This document shows positions 1 to 6,337 of a stretch of DNA of 6,337 nucleotides, piece after piece; the stretch's first letter is position 1; each line of letters opens with the position of its first letter. Both the position numbers and the translations under genes were made by a program. The DNA is from Candidatus Neomicrothrix sp. UBA2110 (lineage in GTDB: Bacteria; Actinomycetota; Acidimicrobiia; Acidimicrobiales; Poriferisodalaceae). The stretch is from positions 4,091 to 10,427 of the forward strand of contig DCYM01000061.1 of the NCBI GenBank assembly GCA_002331465.1, given 5' to 3'. Below the pieces are notes generated by a model. It was given only the letters and a program-made list of their open reading frames with translations. It searched no databases and was not told where the DNA came from.

Positions 1-524
1 GTTAAGACGAGAGCCTGACCTGGCTGACCGCCACCGTTTGTTAACAGATCTTCAGGGTCAACCTCCCCGATTACCGACATGCCATACATCGGCTCAGGTC
101 CGTCGACGGTGTGTCCGCCTGCCACGACCCATTCGCCCGCATCAGCGGCATGTTGGCCGCCCAAAAGCACTTTGCTCAATAGCTCGAGGGGTAATTCGTC
201 TTTGGGCCAAGCGACCAGATTTAAAGCGAAGAGAGGCTTTCCGCCCATCGCGTACACGTCACTGGCGGCATTCGCAGCTGAGATCTGCCCCCAAAGGACG
301 GGATCGTCAACTATTGGGGTGAAGAAGTCAGCAGTGGCGACTAGAGCCTTGCCTTCGGGCCGCGACCACACAGCGGCGTCATCGCTATTTTCTAACCCAA
401 CCAACAAATTTTTGTTGTCCGGTTTTGGTAAGTGACGCAGCACCTGCGCCAGGTCGCTTGGACCGAGCTTGCAGGCTCAACCAGCGCCGTGGCTGTACTG
501 GGTAAGTCGAATCAAACTTGTCAC
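1..524 (-). CDS. selD: Selenide, water dikinase (selenophosphate synthetase) SelD, selenocysteine-containing, 3' end beyond window
   Basis: SelD makes selenophosphate from selenide and ATP, the selenium donor for Sec-tRNA synthesis and selenouridine. I translated this by hand: 174 codons are in the window, about half of the usual ~345 residues, and the frame stays open to the left edge. It opens GTG-TSLIRLTQYSHGAG, then an in-frame UGA (residue 16), then ACKLG, aligning with E. coli SIRLTQYSHGAGCGCK, so UGA replaces the catalytic Cys17 and K19 matches Lys20. Further on are NSDDAAV (D49), TADFFTPIVDD (D66), NAASDVYAMGGKP (D89) and AGGHTVDGPEPMYGM, the Mg-ATP binding Asp residues and core of the family. 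GTG at 522-524 was chosen because it matches the family N-terminus; its ribosome site is weak (GTGGA), and TTG two codons on is an alternative. It lies 42 nt after the nucleoside hydrolase stop with no terminator, so it is probably co-transcribed. The identity is very sure; Sec insertion is inferred from the position of the UGA. Confidence 0.93.
442..476 (-). promoter_or_regulatory. Putative bacterial SECIS stem-loop after the selD UGA
   Basis: The mRNA right after the UGA can fold in two parts. A lower stem pairs GCCUGC (476-471) with GCAGGU (447-442), six pairs including one G-U. An apical stem pairs GGUC (464-461) with GACC (455-452) around a five-base loop CAAGC; a further C465-G450 pair would leave U451 bulged. 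The apical hairpin begins 12 nt after the UGA, close to the spacing known for E. coli fdhF. The loop lacks the GG seen in the E. coli SECIS loop, and bacterial SECIS elements vary, so this is a fold suggested by eye rather than an energy calculation. Confidence 0.5.
477..479 (-). other. In-frame UGA read as selenocysteine (Sec16 of SelD)
   Basis: On the minus strand the codons run GGU-UGA-GCC-UGC-AAG, giving G-U-A-C-K. SelD proteins carry Cys or Sec at exactly this place (Sec in Haemophilus influenzae, Cys17 in E. coli), followed by a second Cys two residues on and an essential Lys. The frame is conserved and open on both sides, and this is the only stop codon in it, which argues against a decayed gene. 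Decoding would need SelB, tRNA-Sec and SelA encoded elsewhere. Confidence 0.88.
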
Positions 525-566
525 AGTTCCACGGTACCTGGCCGCGTGTTCGCTGGGGACTAACGG

Positions 567-1490
567 TTAGGTATAAGCCGAGACTGCTTCAAGGAAAACT
601 CTCATTCCTTGATCCCGGTCGATGCTGTATTCCACCTCGCAGTTGAGAGGCCCTTCGCCCCAACCTCTCTCATCCACCACAGTCATTCCTCGAGTATGTG
701 TCCCCTCGGTCTCGACTCGGACATTTCTGGACTCGAACCTGAATAATCCGGGGTGTGTCACTGCAAGAATGGCGCACGGATCATGTAAGGGCGCTCGCTC
801 ACCGTGGGTGCGTTTCTGGTATGAAGCGAGATAAAAATCGAAGAGGTCGGCGGCAAAGATGCCGGCCCGATTTCGCAGGTCTCTCAGATCAGAAATCAGT
901 TGTTTATCGATCCCGAATTGGTGCGTGAGATTAAGTCCAGCCATCAACAGTTTCTTAAATCCAGCATCAAAAACGATTGATGCTGCGTGGGGATCCGCCC
1001 AGAGATTGAACTCTCCGGTGGCGGTCACGTTGCCGGCACCTGCGCTTCCACCCATAATCGAAACCCCGGCGACGCGATCAACGATGTCAGGTGCTTGCCG
1101 TAGAGCTAAAGCAATGTTGGTCAACGGTCCTATCGGGACGAGCCACACGTCGTCGTTGTTTCGCACGGTTTCAATAATGAAAGCCACTGCGTCGTTGCTG
1201 GCAACTTCAAGGGTTATCTCTGGTCTGACTGGGCCATCCAATCCCGTTCGCCCATGGGCCTCCGCAGCGTGCCGTGGCGCCAGCAGTAAGGGCCTGTCAG
1301 CTCCGGCGTGGACATCAACGTCGAGGTCGAGGAGTTCTGTCATGATCAACGCGTTTTCGGTTGTCAGGTTTAACGGGGCGTTTCCTGAGACCGTGGTGAT
1401 GCCGAGCACTTCTGTAAGGCGACCTGCCATCATGATGGCTATCGCGTCGTCGTGCCCAGGGTCGCAATCAATAATGACTTTTGGTGTCAT
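567..1490 (-). CDS. Nucleoside hydrolase, inosine-uridine preferring (RihA/RihB-like)
   Basis: Cytoplasmic enzyme that splits the N-glycosidic bond of ribonucleosides to free base and ribose, feeding nucleoside salvage. The 307-residue chain has the usual family length (~305-320). The N-terminus VIIDCDPGHDDAIAI contains the DxDPxxDD calcium and ribose site (D8, D10, D14, D15), with the same numbering as the Crithidia enzyme. Then come GN (36-37), AHGRTGLDG with H79 (matching the RihA-type active-site His82), PIGPLTNIA (T124), MGGS (146-149), GEFNLWADPHAA (159-170, N162 and D166), and HDPCAI with H236 and D237 near the calcium site. All key residues are present, so it should be active; base preference cannot be read with certainty, though the H79/H236 pair favours a pyrimidine-type RihA/B enzyme. 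The start ATG overlaps the stop of the upstream gene (ATGA), indicating translational coupling, and a good ribosome site precedes it. Confidence 0.93.
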   Translation of the reverse strand: MTPKVIIDCDPGHDDAIAIMMAGRLTEVLGITTVSGNAPLNLTTENALIMTELLDLDVDVHAGADRPLLLAPRHAAEAHGRTGLDGPVRPEITLEVASNDAVAFIIETVRNNDDVWLVPIGPLTNIALALRQAPDIVDRVAGVSIMGGSAGAGNVTATGEFNLWADPHAASIVFDAGFKKLLMAGLNLTHQFGIDKQLISDLRDLRNRAGIFAADLFDFYLASYQKRTHGERAPLHDPCAILAVTHPGLFRFESRNVRVETEGTHTRGMTVVDERGWGEGPLNCEVEYSIDRDQGMRVFLEAVSAYT

Positions 1491-2203
1491 AGCCTCTCCA
1501 TTCCGGGACCATTTTCGTCGGTCTCGCCCCAGTAGTGGGGAAGTCGAAGATAGCCGACTCTTGGTAGGTCAACTGAGGTTTCTAAACCTAGGTGGAGCTT
1601 GAGCCTTTGGATGGTCCGGATGTGAGTCAACATCTCATAGAAAACCATCCACAAGGATCCCTCAAGATCGTAAATGATGTCTCTTTCATTTTCTTCAGAG
1701 ATGCGGGCGCCTCTGGGCAGAGTCCCGATCACATATTTCCAAAAGTCTGTTCCTCGGACGGTTCGAACATCGGACCGAAGTACCTCGATGGGTTGCTCTT
1801 GCACGACTTGAGTAAGCCAGCTGATACCTAAGCGAAGTTTGGCTAAAAGATCGCGTACTTCCCAGAAGAGATCGGTATCAAGTACGCGATCCCACCTGTT
1901 GTTCGGACCCATTTGGTGATCGACCCAGTTGATCGGTTCGGGCACATCGCCGTTTGGCCACAGGAGATGACCGGCGCGTCGCTTCGTAAATATGAGGGAA
2001 TCCCAAGCAATGTGAGAGATTTGCGTTCTACAGGACCACCACATCCACTCTTTCTTGGGTGACGAATCATGAAAATCGAGTTGTTCCCTCGATAAAACCA
2101 GTGTTTCGGCCTCCACCCAGTCGACGATGGAGTGATACCAAGGCATGGCGCCCGAACTTGGGTCCTCGGGCATTTCCAGAATGTTGGGATCGGTAAACGC
2201 CAT
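1487..2203 (-). CDS. Tryptophan-rich DinB/YfiT-like family protein, function unknown
   Basis: A soluble 238-residue protein without signal peptide or membrane segment. It appears mostly helical. The segment WWSCRTQISHIAWDSLIF (55-72, H64) and the late helix FYEMLTHIRTIQRLKLHLG (188-206, E190 and H194) resemble the paired metal-binding helices of DinB-like four-helix bundles, where two or three His hold a metal. That assignment is by pattern only, and the classical third His is not obvious (H204 is a candidate). Fourteen tryptophans are unusual, including WMWW at 53-56. DinB-like proteins include thiol-dependent transferases (bacillithiol or mycothiol), but no such role can be claimed here. 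It starts 44 nt after gcvP and shares an ATGA overlap with the nucleoside hydrolase, so it is surely translated with that gene. The ATG start has no strong ribosome site. It could also be a distinct uncharacterised family. Confidence 0.75.
   Translation of the reverse strand: MAFTDPNILEMPEDPSSGAMPWYHSIVDWVEAETLVLSREQLDFHDSSPKKEWMWWSCRTQISHIAWDSLIFTKRRAGHLLWPNGDVPEPINWVDHQMGPNNRWDRVLDTDLFWEVRDLLAKLRLGISWLTQVVQEQPIEVLRSDVRTVRGTDFWKYVIGTLPRGARISEENERDIIYDLEGSLWMVFYEMLTHIRTIQRLKLHLGLETSVDLPRVGYLRLPHYWGETDENGPGMERL
1493..1499 (-). promoter_or_regulatory. Ribosome binding site of the nucleoside hydrolase gene
   Basis: GGAGAGG lies three to nine bases before the ATG at 1488-1490 and inside the last codons of the upstream DinB-like gene. 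It is the clearest Shine-Dalgarno sequence in the window and fixes the nucleoside hydrolase start. The other four genes have only weak candidate sites. Confidence 0.7.
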
Positions 2204-2247
2204 GCTCTGACGCTAGTCGCGGGAGCGCTGCCAGCGGTTTGGTGCCG

Positions 2248-5097
2248 TTATAGCTCCTCGTACGCTCTGGGATCTGGGCAATTGCACACAAGGTTCCTGT
2301 CTCCATGTGCTCCATCGATCCTGCCCACCGGCGGCCAGTATTTGTCTTGCCGAATGGACGGCATTGGGTAGGCGGCTTCCTCGCGCGTATACGGATGTTC
2401 CCAACTTGACGTGAGAAGGTCTTCTGCTGGATGGGGGGCGTTGACGAGGGGATTGTCCTCCATGGGCCATTCACCGGCCTCGATTCGGGAAATTTCGTGC
2501 CGGATGCTGATCATCGCATTGCAGAAGTGATCGATTTCCCCCCTGGACTCGCTTTCGGTTGGTTCGACCATCAACGTGCCAGGGACGGGGAATGACATCG
2601 TCGGTGCATGGAATCCGTAGTCGATGAGTCGCTTGGCAACGTCTTCGACGCTGACAACATGGGAAACGGGTCGTAAATCAAGTATGCATTCGTGGGCCAC
2701 GAGGCCATTCTTGCCTCGATAGAGCACGGGGTAAGTGTCTTGCAAACGGTTAGCAACGTAGTTCGCGTTAAGAATCGCCACGCTAGTGGCGCGCTCTAGG
2801 CCATGTGCCCCCATCATTGCTATATACATCCAAGGGATAGGCAGAATCCCAGCGGAGCCCCAAGGAGCACCAGAAATAGCTCCAGGTCCGGATTCCGGTC
2901 CTGCTTCCGCGACCACGGGGTGGTTCGGCAGAAATGGAGCGAGGTGGCTTTTGGCAGCAACAGGACCGATGCCGGGTCCGCCTCCTCCGTGGGGAATGCA
3001 GAAGGTCTTGTGGAGGTTTAGATGACTTATATCGGCACCGAAATGACCTGGAGGGGCTAGCCCTACTAGAGCGTTGAGGTTCGCGCCATCCACGTATACC
3101 TGTCCGCCAGCATCATGAACGAGCCCACAAATCGTTCGAATGCCGTCTTCGAAGACCCCGTGAGTCGAGGGGTAGGTAACCATGATGGCCGCAAGGTTTT
3201 CTCGGTATTCGCTCACCTTGTTTGCGAGATCAACGAGGTCAACATCTCCGTTCTCGTCGCAGTCAACTACCACTACTCGAAGTCCAGCCATCACGGCGGA
3301 TGCCGCGTTTGTTCCATGAGCCGATGAAGGGATCAGACAAACATCTCGTCGTTCTTGACCCATGGCCTCGTGGTACCGCCTGATAGCTAACAGTCCGGCG
3401 AATTCTCCCTGTGAGCCCGCGTTGGGTTGAAGAGAAATCGCGTCATAGCCGGTGCAGGCAAGCAGCCATTCTTCCAGCTCTGCGATCAACTTCATGTAAC
3501 CCTGGGCCTGATCAAGGGGCGCAAACGGATGCATATCTGAAAATTCTGGCCAGGTAATTGGCTCCATTTCGCTAGTCGCGTTCAATTTCATGGTGCAACT
3601 GCCAAGCGGAATCATCCCGCGATCAAGAGCGATGTCCTTGTCAGCGAGACGACGAATATATCGGAGCATCTCTGTCTCGGAGCGATAGGAATTGAAAACC
3701 GAGTGGGTCAAGAAATTCGATGATCGTTCCAATTCGGGCGGTATACCCGATGGATGGTCCACCGTAACTGGAGCGCTGCTTCCACAACCGAATGCGCGCA
3801 CTAACGATTCCACGACGTCCAAATCACAGGTTTCGTCCAGGGATACGCCCACGGTGTTGGAATCAACTCGCCGTAGATTGATTCCCTCGGCAAGCGCACG
3901 CTCCAAAACGCGATCTGCTTGGTCGGGGACGCTCACCGTCAAGGTGTCGAAAAACGACTCATTCAATACGACGACGCCTGTCGAGTCGAGACTTGCTGCA
4001 AGGAGGGCAGTGAGATCATGTATCCGCTGCGCGATTTGTTTTAGCCCGTTTGGTCCATGCCAAACCGCGTACATAGAAGCGAGAACCGCGAGAAGTACCT
4101 GAGCAGTGCAAATGTTACTCGTGGCCTTTTCGCGTCGGATGTGTTGCTCGCGGGTTTGCAGAGCCAGCCGCGTGGCTGGGCGCCCACCGCTATCCACAGA
4201 GACCCCAACGAGGCGACCTGGTAGCGAACGTTTGTGACTTTCCCGCGCAGCCAGATAGCCGGCGTGAGGACCACCGAATCCGAGAGGGACTCCGAAACGT
4301 TGTGAAGTTCCTACTACCAAGTCAGCACCGAGTTCTCCGGGCGGCGTCAATAGGCAAAGTGCTAACAGATCCGCTGAGACGCAAACCAATCCCTCATAGC
4401 CATGGGATTTGGCTACAACTTCTCGGATGTCGCGGATCCTGCCCGAAGAACCGGGATATTGAATTAACACTCCATAACACTCTTCAGGGTTGAGATCCTC
4501 CCAGGGATCTCCGACCTCTATTCCGATGCCTAATGCTTGCGCTCGCGTATTGACAACATCGATTGTTTGAGGGTGGCAGTCCTTATCGATAAAGAAATGT
4601 TGACCTTTGCTTTTGCTCAGACGTCTAGCCATCATCATTGCTTCAGCCGCGGCGGTGCTCTCATCCAATAACGAACTATTTGCTATCTCCATTCCCGTGA
4701 GATCACAGACCATCGTTTGGTAGTTGAGCAGTGCCTCAAGTCGCCCCTGACTTATCTCTGGTTGGTACGGGGTGTAAGCGGTGTACCAGGCTGGACTCTC
4801 GAGTACCCGTCGGATCACCACAGCGGGGGTGAAAGTGCCGTGATAGCCCATGCCGATCAGCGACTTCATCGGGTGATTCAGATCGGCAAGTTCGCGTATA
4901 CGCGCTTTCGCCTGAACCTCATTTAGAGCCGGAGGAAGTCGGAGCGCATCGCCCCCACGGATCGATTTTGGGAGAACGGCATCGCAGAGCTCCTGAAGGC
5001 TCGAATAGCCGAGCGAAGCGAGCATCAAATCAACATCAGCTGCTTGAGGGCCTATATGTCTGCTTACAAAGTCACTTTCGAGATTGGCGTTCGTCAT
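2248..5097 (-). CDS. gcvP: Glycine dehydrogenase (aminomethyl-transferring), P-protein of the glycine cleavage system
   Basis: Pyridoxal-phosphate enzyme that decarboxylates glycine and transfers the aminomethyl group to the lipoyl arm of GcvH, releasing CO2. At 949 residues it is the single-chain form (usual ~950-960), with the N-terminal and C-terminal halves that some bacteria encode separately as gcvPA and gcvPB. Landmarks: FVSRHIGP (10-17), IGMGYHGTFTP (81-91), WYTAYTPYQPEISQGRLEAL (104-123), FGVPLGFGGPHAGY (268-281), MIPLGSCTMKLN (495-506), SSAHGTNAAS (591-600), DGANLNALVGL (670-680), HLNLHKTFCIPHGGGGPG (692-709, K697 being the PLP lysine), and GDRNLVCNCP at the C-terminus. Nothing essential is missing. 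The ATG is nine bases after the gcvT stop, so the two are co-translated; the ribosome site is weak. gcvH, which often sits between gcvT and gcvP, is absent here, so the lipoyl carrier must be encoded elsewhere. Control should come from the glycine riboswitch ahead of gcvT. Confidence 0.98.
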   Translation of the reverse strand: MTNANLESDFVSRHIGPQAADVDLMLASLGYSSLQELCDAVLPKSIRGGDALRLPPALNEVQAKARIRELADLNHPMKSLIGMGYHGTFTPAVVIRRVLESPAWYTAYTPYQPEISQGRLEALLNYQTMVCDLTGMEIANSSLLDESTAAAEAMMMARRLSKSKGQHFFIDKDCHPQTIDVVNTRAQALGIGIEVGDPWEDLNPEECYGVLIQYPGSSGRIRDIREVVAKSHGYEGLVCVSADLLALCLLTPPGELGADLVVGTSQRFGVPLGFGGPHAGYLAARESHKRSLPGRLVGVSVDSGGRPATRLALQTREQHIRREKATSNICTAQVLLAVLASMYAVWHGPNGLKQIAQRIHDLTALLAASLDSTGVVVLNESFFDTLTVSVPDQADRVLERALAEGINLRRVDSNTVGVSLDETCDLDVVESLVRAFGCGSSAPVTVDHPSGIPPELERSSNFLTHSVFNSYRSETEMLRYIRRLADKDIALDRGMIPLGSCTMKLNATSEMEPITWPEFSDMHPFAPLDQAQGYMKLIAELEEWLLACTGYDAISLQPNAGSQGEFAGLLAIRRYHEAMGQERRDVCLIPSSAHGTNAASAVMAGLRVVVVDCDENGDVDLVDLANKVSEYRENLAAIMVTYPSTHGVFEDGIRTICGLVHDAGGQVYVDGANLNALVGLAPPGHFGADISHLNLHKTFCIPHGGGGPGIGPVAAKSHLAPFLPNHPVVAEAGPESGPGAISGAPWGSAGILPIPWMYIAMMGAHGLERATSVAILNANYVANRLQDTYPVLYRGKNGLVAHECILDLRPVSHVVSVEDVAKRLIDYGFHAPTMSFPVPGTLMVEPTESESRGEIDHFCNAMISIRHEISRIEAGEWPMEDNPLVNAPHPAEDLLTSSWEHPYTREEAAYPMPSIRQDKYWPPVGRIDGAHGDRNLVCNCPDPRAYEEL

Positions 5098-5106
5098 CTT
5101 GAAGTC

Positions 5107-6240
5107 TCAATCTCGCCAATAGCGGTGGGGGACAAAAGGAAGTTTCGTGACTTGACAAGGAACGTCTTTTCCTCGAACATCAGCGACCAACAAAGTGCCT
5201 GTCTTTGCGTGCCGGGCGTCGACGTACCCCATGGCGACGGGTTGCTTGCACGTGGGTCCGTAGCCGCCGCTTGTGATGATTCCCACTTGGTTATTTTCTT
5301 CTGATCTGAGTTTTGCCCCTTCGCGAATTGGGCGTTTAGTGAGGGCCGAAACTCCCACTCTCATTCGTTCGGGCCCTGAGGAAAGTTGACCCAAGATTGT
5401 GTCTGCGCCGGCAAATGAGGCTTCGCTTCTCCGGCGTTCTTGAATAGTCCAAGCGAGCCCTGCTTCGACGGGTGTCGTACCCTCGTCCAACTCGTGGCCG
5501 TAAAGACACAAACCCGCCTCCAGGCGCAAACTATCCCTCGCTCCGAGGCCGCATGGAAGGACTCGGTCGTCTTCTAAAAGTTGCTCTGCGATACGTACAG
5601 CACTACTCGCGGGGACAACCAGTTCAAAACCGTCTTCACCGGTGTAGCCACTGCGGCTGATATCGCACACGATGTCATCCAAACGGAATTCGCGTCGCTG
5701 CATGAATTTCAGTTCAGCTATGTCCCTGAACAGCAGTGAGAGCACTTCGCAAGATTTGGGTCCCTGGACAGCTAATTGCGCCAGATCCTCACGAACTTCG
5801 ATCCTTACGTTGGGGGAAAGGTTCCGCTCGATATAGGCGAGATCATCAGCAGTTCGTGAAGCATTCAGTACGAGACGAAGCCGATCGTCATGTCGACAGA
5901 CAATCAAGTCGTCAACTACACCGCCTTCGTTGTTGGTTAGCAGGCCATATCGCAGTCGTTCGTTTCCGAGATCAGATATTGACGCCGGTGTTATTTTTTC
6001 GAAGCTTTCCATCGCTGCGCCGAGCCCGTAGCCATGCATCGGTATCAGATCGACGATTCCCATGTGGCTGACGTCGAAAAGCCCTGCAAGTGTTCTTGTT
6101 GCGTGATGCTCACTGATTACCCCGTCAAAATTAAGAGGCAACTCAAAGCCGGCGAAAGCAACCATCCTGGCTCCATGACCACGATGAAAACTGTCAAGGG
6201 GGCTTTGCTTGAGATGTTCAGATTGGGAAGCTTCAGTCAT
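5107..6240 (-). CDS. gcvT: Aminomethyltransferase, T-protein of the glycine cleavage system
   Basis: Takes the aminomethyl group from lipoyl-GcvH and, with tetrahydrofolate, makes 5,10-methylene-THF and ammonia. The 377-residue chain is of normal length (~360-375) with a slightly extended N-terminus. Landmarks in order: SPLDSFHRGHGARMVAFAGFELP (13-35), EHHATRTLAGLFDVSHMG (44-61), NNEGGVVDDLIV (103-114, holding the catalytic Asp at D110 or D111), LAVQGPK (156-162), SRSGYTGEDGFEL (195-207, folate site), GLGARDSLRLEAGLCLYGHELDE (231-253), TTPVEAGL (255-262), and the C-terminal barrel with TSGGYGPT (323-330), AMGYVDA and LPFVPHRY. These separate it from sarcosine/dimethylglycine oxidase domains and from YgfZ. 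It is the first gene after the glycine riboswitch, and gcvP follows after nine bases. The ATG start has only GGCGGA two bases upstream; no in-frame alternative fits the family start better. Confidence 0.97.
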   Translation of the reverse strand: MTEASQSEHLKQSPLDSFHRGHGARMVAFAGFELPLNFDGVISEHHATRTLAGLFDVSHMGIVDLIPMHGYGLGAAMESFEKITPASISDLGNERLRYGLLTNNEGGVVDDLIVCRHDDRLRLVLNASRTADDLAYIERNLSPNVRIEVREDLAQLAVQGPKSCEVLSLLFRDIAELKFMQRREFRLDDIVCDISRSGYTGEDGFELVVPASSAVRIAEQLLEDDRVLPCGLGARDSLRLEAGLCLYGHELDEGTTPVEAGLAWTIQERRRSEASFAGADTILGQLSSGPERMRVGVSALTKRPIREGAKLRSEENNQVGIITSGGYGPTCKQPVAMGYVDARHAKTGTLLVADVRGKDVPCQVTKLPFVPHRYWRD

Positions 6241-6253
6241 GTTCCGCCAGCTC

Positions 6254-6269
6254 GCGTCGATGTCGACGC
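6254..6269 (-). promoter_or_regulatory. Hairpin between the glycine aptamer and gcvT start (possible expression platform)
   Basis: The leader contains GCGUCGACAUCGACGC, a perfect inverted repeat giving six pairs and a four-base ACAU loop. It sits just after the riboswitch core and 13 bases before the gcvT ATG, next to the weak ribosome site GGCGGA. No U-run follows, so it is not an ordinary intrinsic terminator. A role in ribosome access or as part of the riboswitch expression platform is inference. Confidence 0.45.
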
Positions 6270-6337
6270 CCCGCGCTGTCGTGGAACCTGAGAGATTGGC
6301 CGCTTATCGCAGTTTTCCCCTTCGGTGGAGAGGCGCC
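6268..6337 (-). promoter_or_regulatory. Glycine riboswitch aptamer, 5' side cut by the window edge
   Basis: Read on the minus strand, the leader shows conserved pieces of the glycine riboswitch in the right order: ACCGAAGGGG (6326-6317) followed by AAAAC, a small CUGC/GCGG hairpin with loop GAUAA (about 6312-6300), AAUCUCUCAGG (6297-6287), and GACAG followed by CGCGGGG (6280-6270). The GAGAG-type strand that pairs with CUCUC lies beyond the right edge, as would any first aptamer of a tandem pair. Position directly before gcvT-gcvP is the classical location; in known cases glycine binding turns on these genes. The promoter is outside the window. Confidence 0.87.

Noticed and set aside
79..435. 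118-residue plus-strand ORF (and a 94-residue one at 38-322)
   Set aside because: Both lie antisense to the selD frame, whose family motifs are clear. Their translations are low-complexity Arg/Ser/Pro-rich text with no recognisable motif.
477..479. UGA as a nonsense mutation making selD a pseudogene
   Set aside because: The single stop sits precisely on the known Cys/Sec position and the rest of the frame is intact with all metal-binding Asp residues, which chance decay would not explain.
859..1602. 247-residue plus-strand ORF
   Set aside because: It is antisense to most of the nucleoside hydrolase and the end of the DinB-like gene. Its Ser/Arg/Ala-rich translation has no domain, while the opposite strand has full catalytic motifs.
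2216..2240. Short inverted repeat (CGCTG-G-CAGCG) between gcvP and the DinB-like gene as a terminator
   Set aside because: The stem is only about four pairs once a loop is allowed, and no U-run follows.
2067..2474. 135-residue minus-strand ORF bridging gcvP and the DinB-like gene
   Set aside because: It is out of frame with both genes and overlaps the conserved C-terminus of GcvP. No motif is seen.
3692..4102. 136-residue plus-strand ORF inside gcvP
   Set aside because: It is an antisense shadow of a well-conserved P-protein region.

Overview
The window carries five protein genes, all on the minus strand, and the 3' part of a glycine riboswitch. In transcription order (right to left) they are: glycine riboswitch (cut by the right edge) - gcvT (aminomethyltransferase, T-protein) - gcvP (glycine decarboxylase, P-protein, single chain) - a tryptophan-rich DinB/YfiT-like protein - a nucleoside hydrolase - selD (selenide, water dikinase, cut by the left edge). 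The gaps are 9 nt, 44 nt, a 4-nt ATGA overlap, and 42 nt. No intrinsic terminator is visible between the genes, so one transcript starting to the right of the window is the simplest reading.

The most notable item is selD. A plain reading shows no gene in the first ~520 bases on this strand, because the reading frame contains a UGA at 477-479. That UGA falls exactly on the catalytic Cys/Sec position of SelD: upstream reads RLTQYSHGAG, downstream reads ACKLG, then DDAAV and TADFFTPIVDD. The gene is therefore best annotated as a selenoprotein SelD with Sec16. A stem-loop of suitable size and spacing for a bacterial SECIS follows the UGA. The organism should then be a selenocysteine-decoding bacterium, although selA, selB and selC are not in the window.

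The gcv genes work together: GcvP decarboxylates glycine and loads aminomethyl onto lipoyl-GcvH, and GcvT passes the one-carbon unit to tetrahydrofolate. The riboswitch fits glycine-dependent control of this catabolic unit. gcvH and lpd are absent from the window, and gcvH is not in its common place between gcvT and gcvP. The nucleoside hydrolase would release base and ribose from nucleosides. The DinB-like protein has no assignable reaction.

Organism: a bacterium with slightly GC-rich DNA (by eye). The SelD wording (UACK where many actinobacterial SelDs have CACK, and GQISAANAASDVYAMGGKP) and the single-chain GcvP recall Actinomycetota such as Acidimicrobiia, while GcvT has wording (GLGARDSLRLEAGLCLYGHELDE, LPFVPHRY) also common in Alphaproteobacteria. 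An uncultured bacterium is likely, but the phylum cannot be settled by eye. All non-coding stretches are short. No mobile elements, tRNAs, rRNAs or CRISPR arrays were seen.
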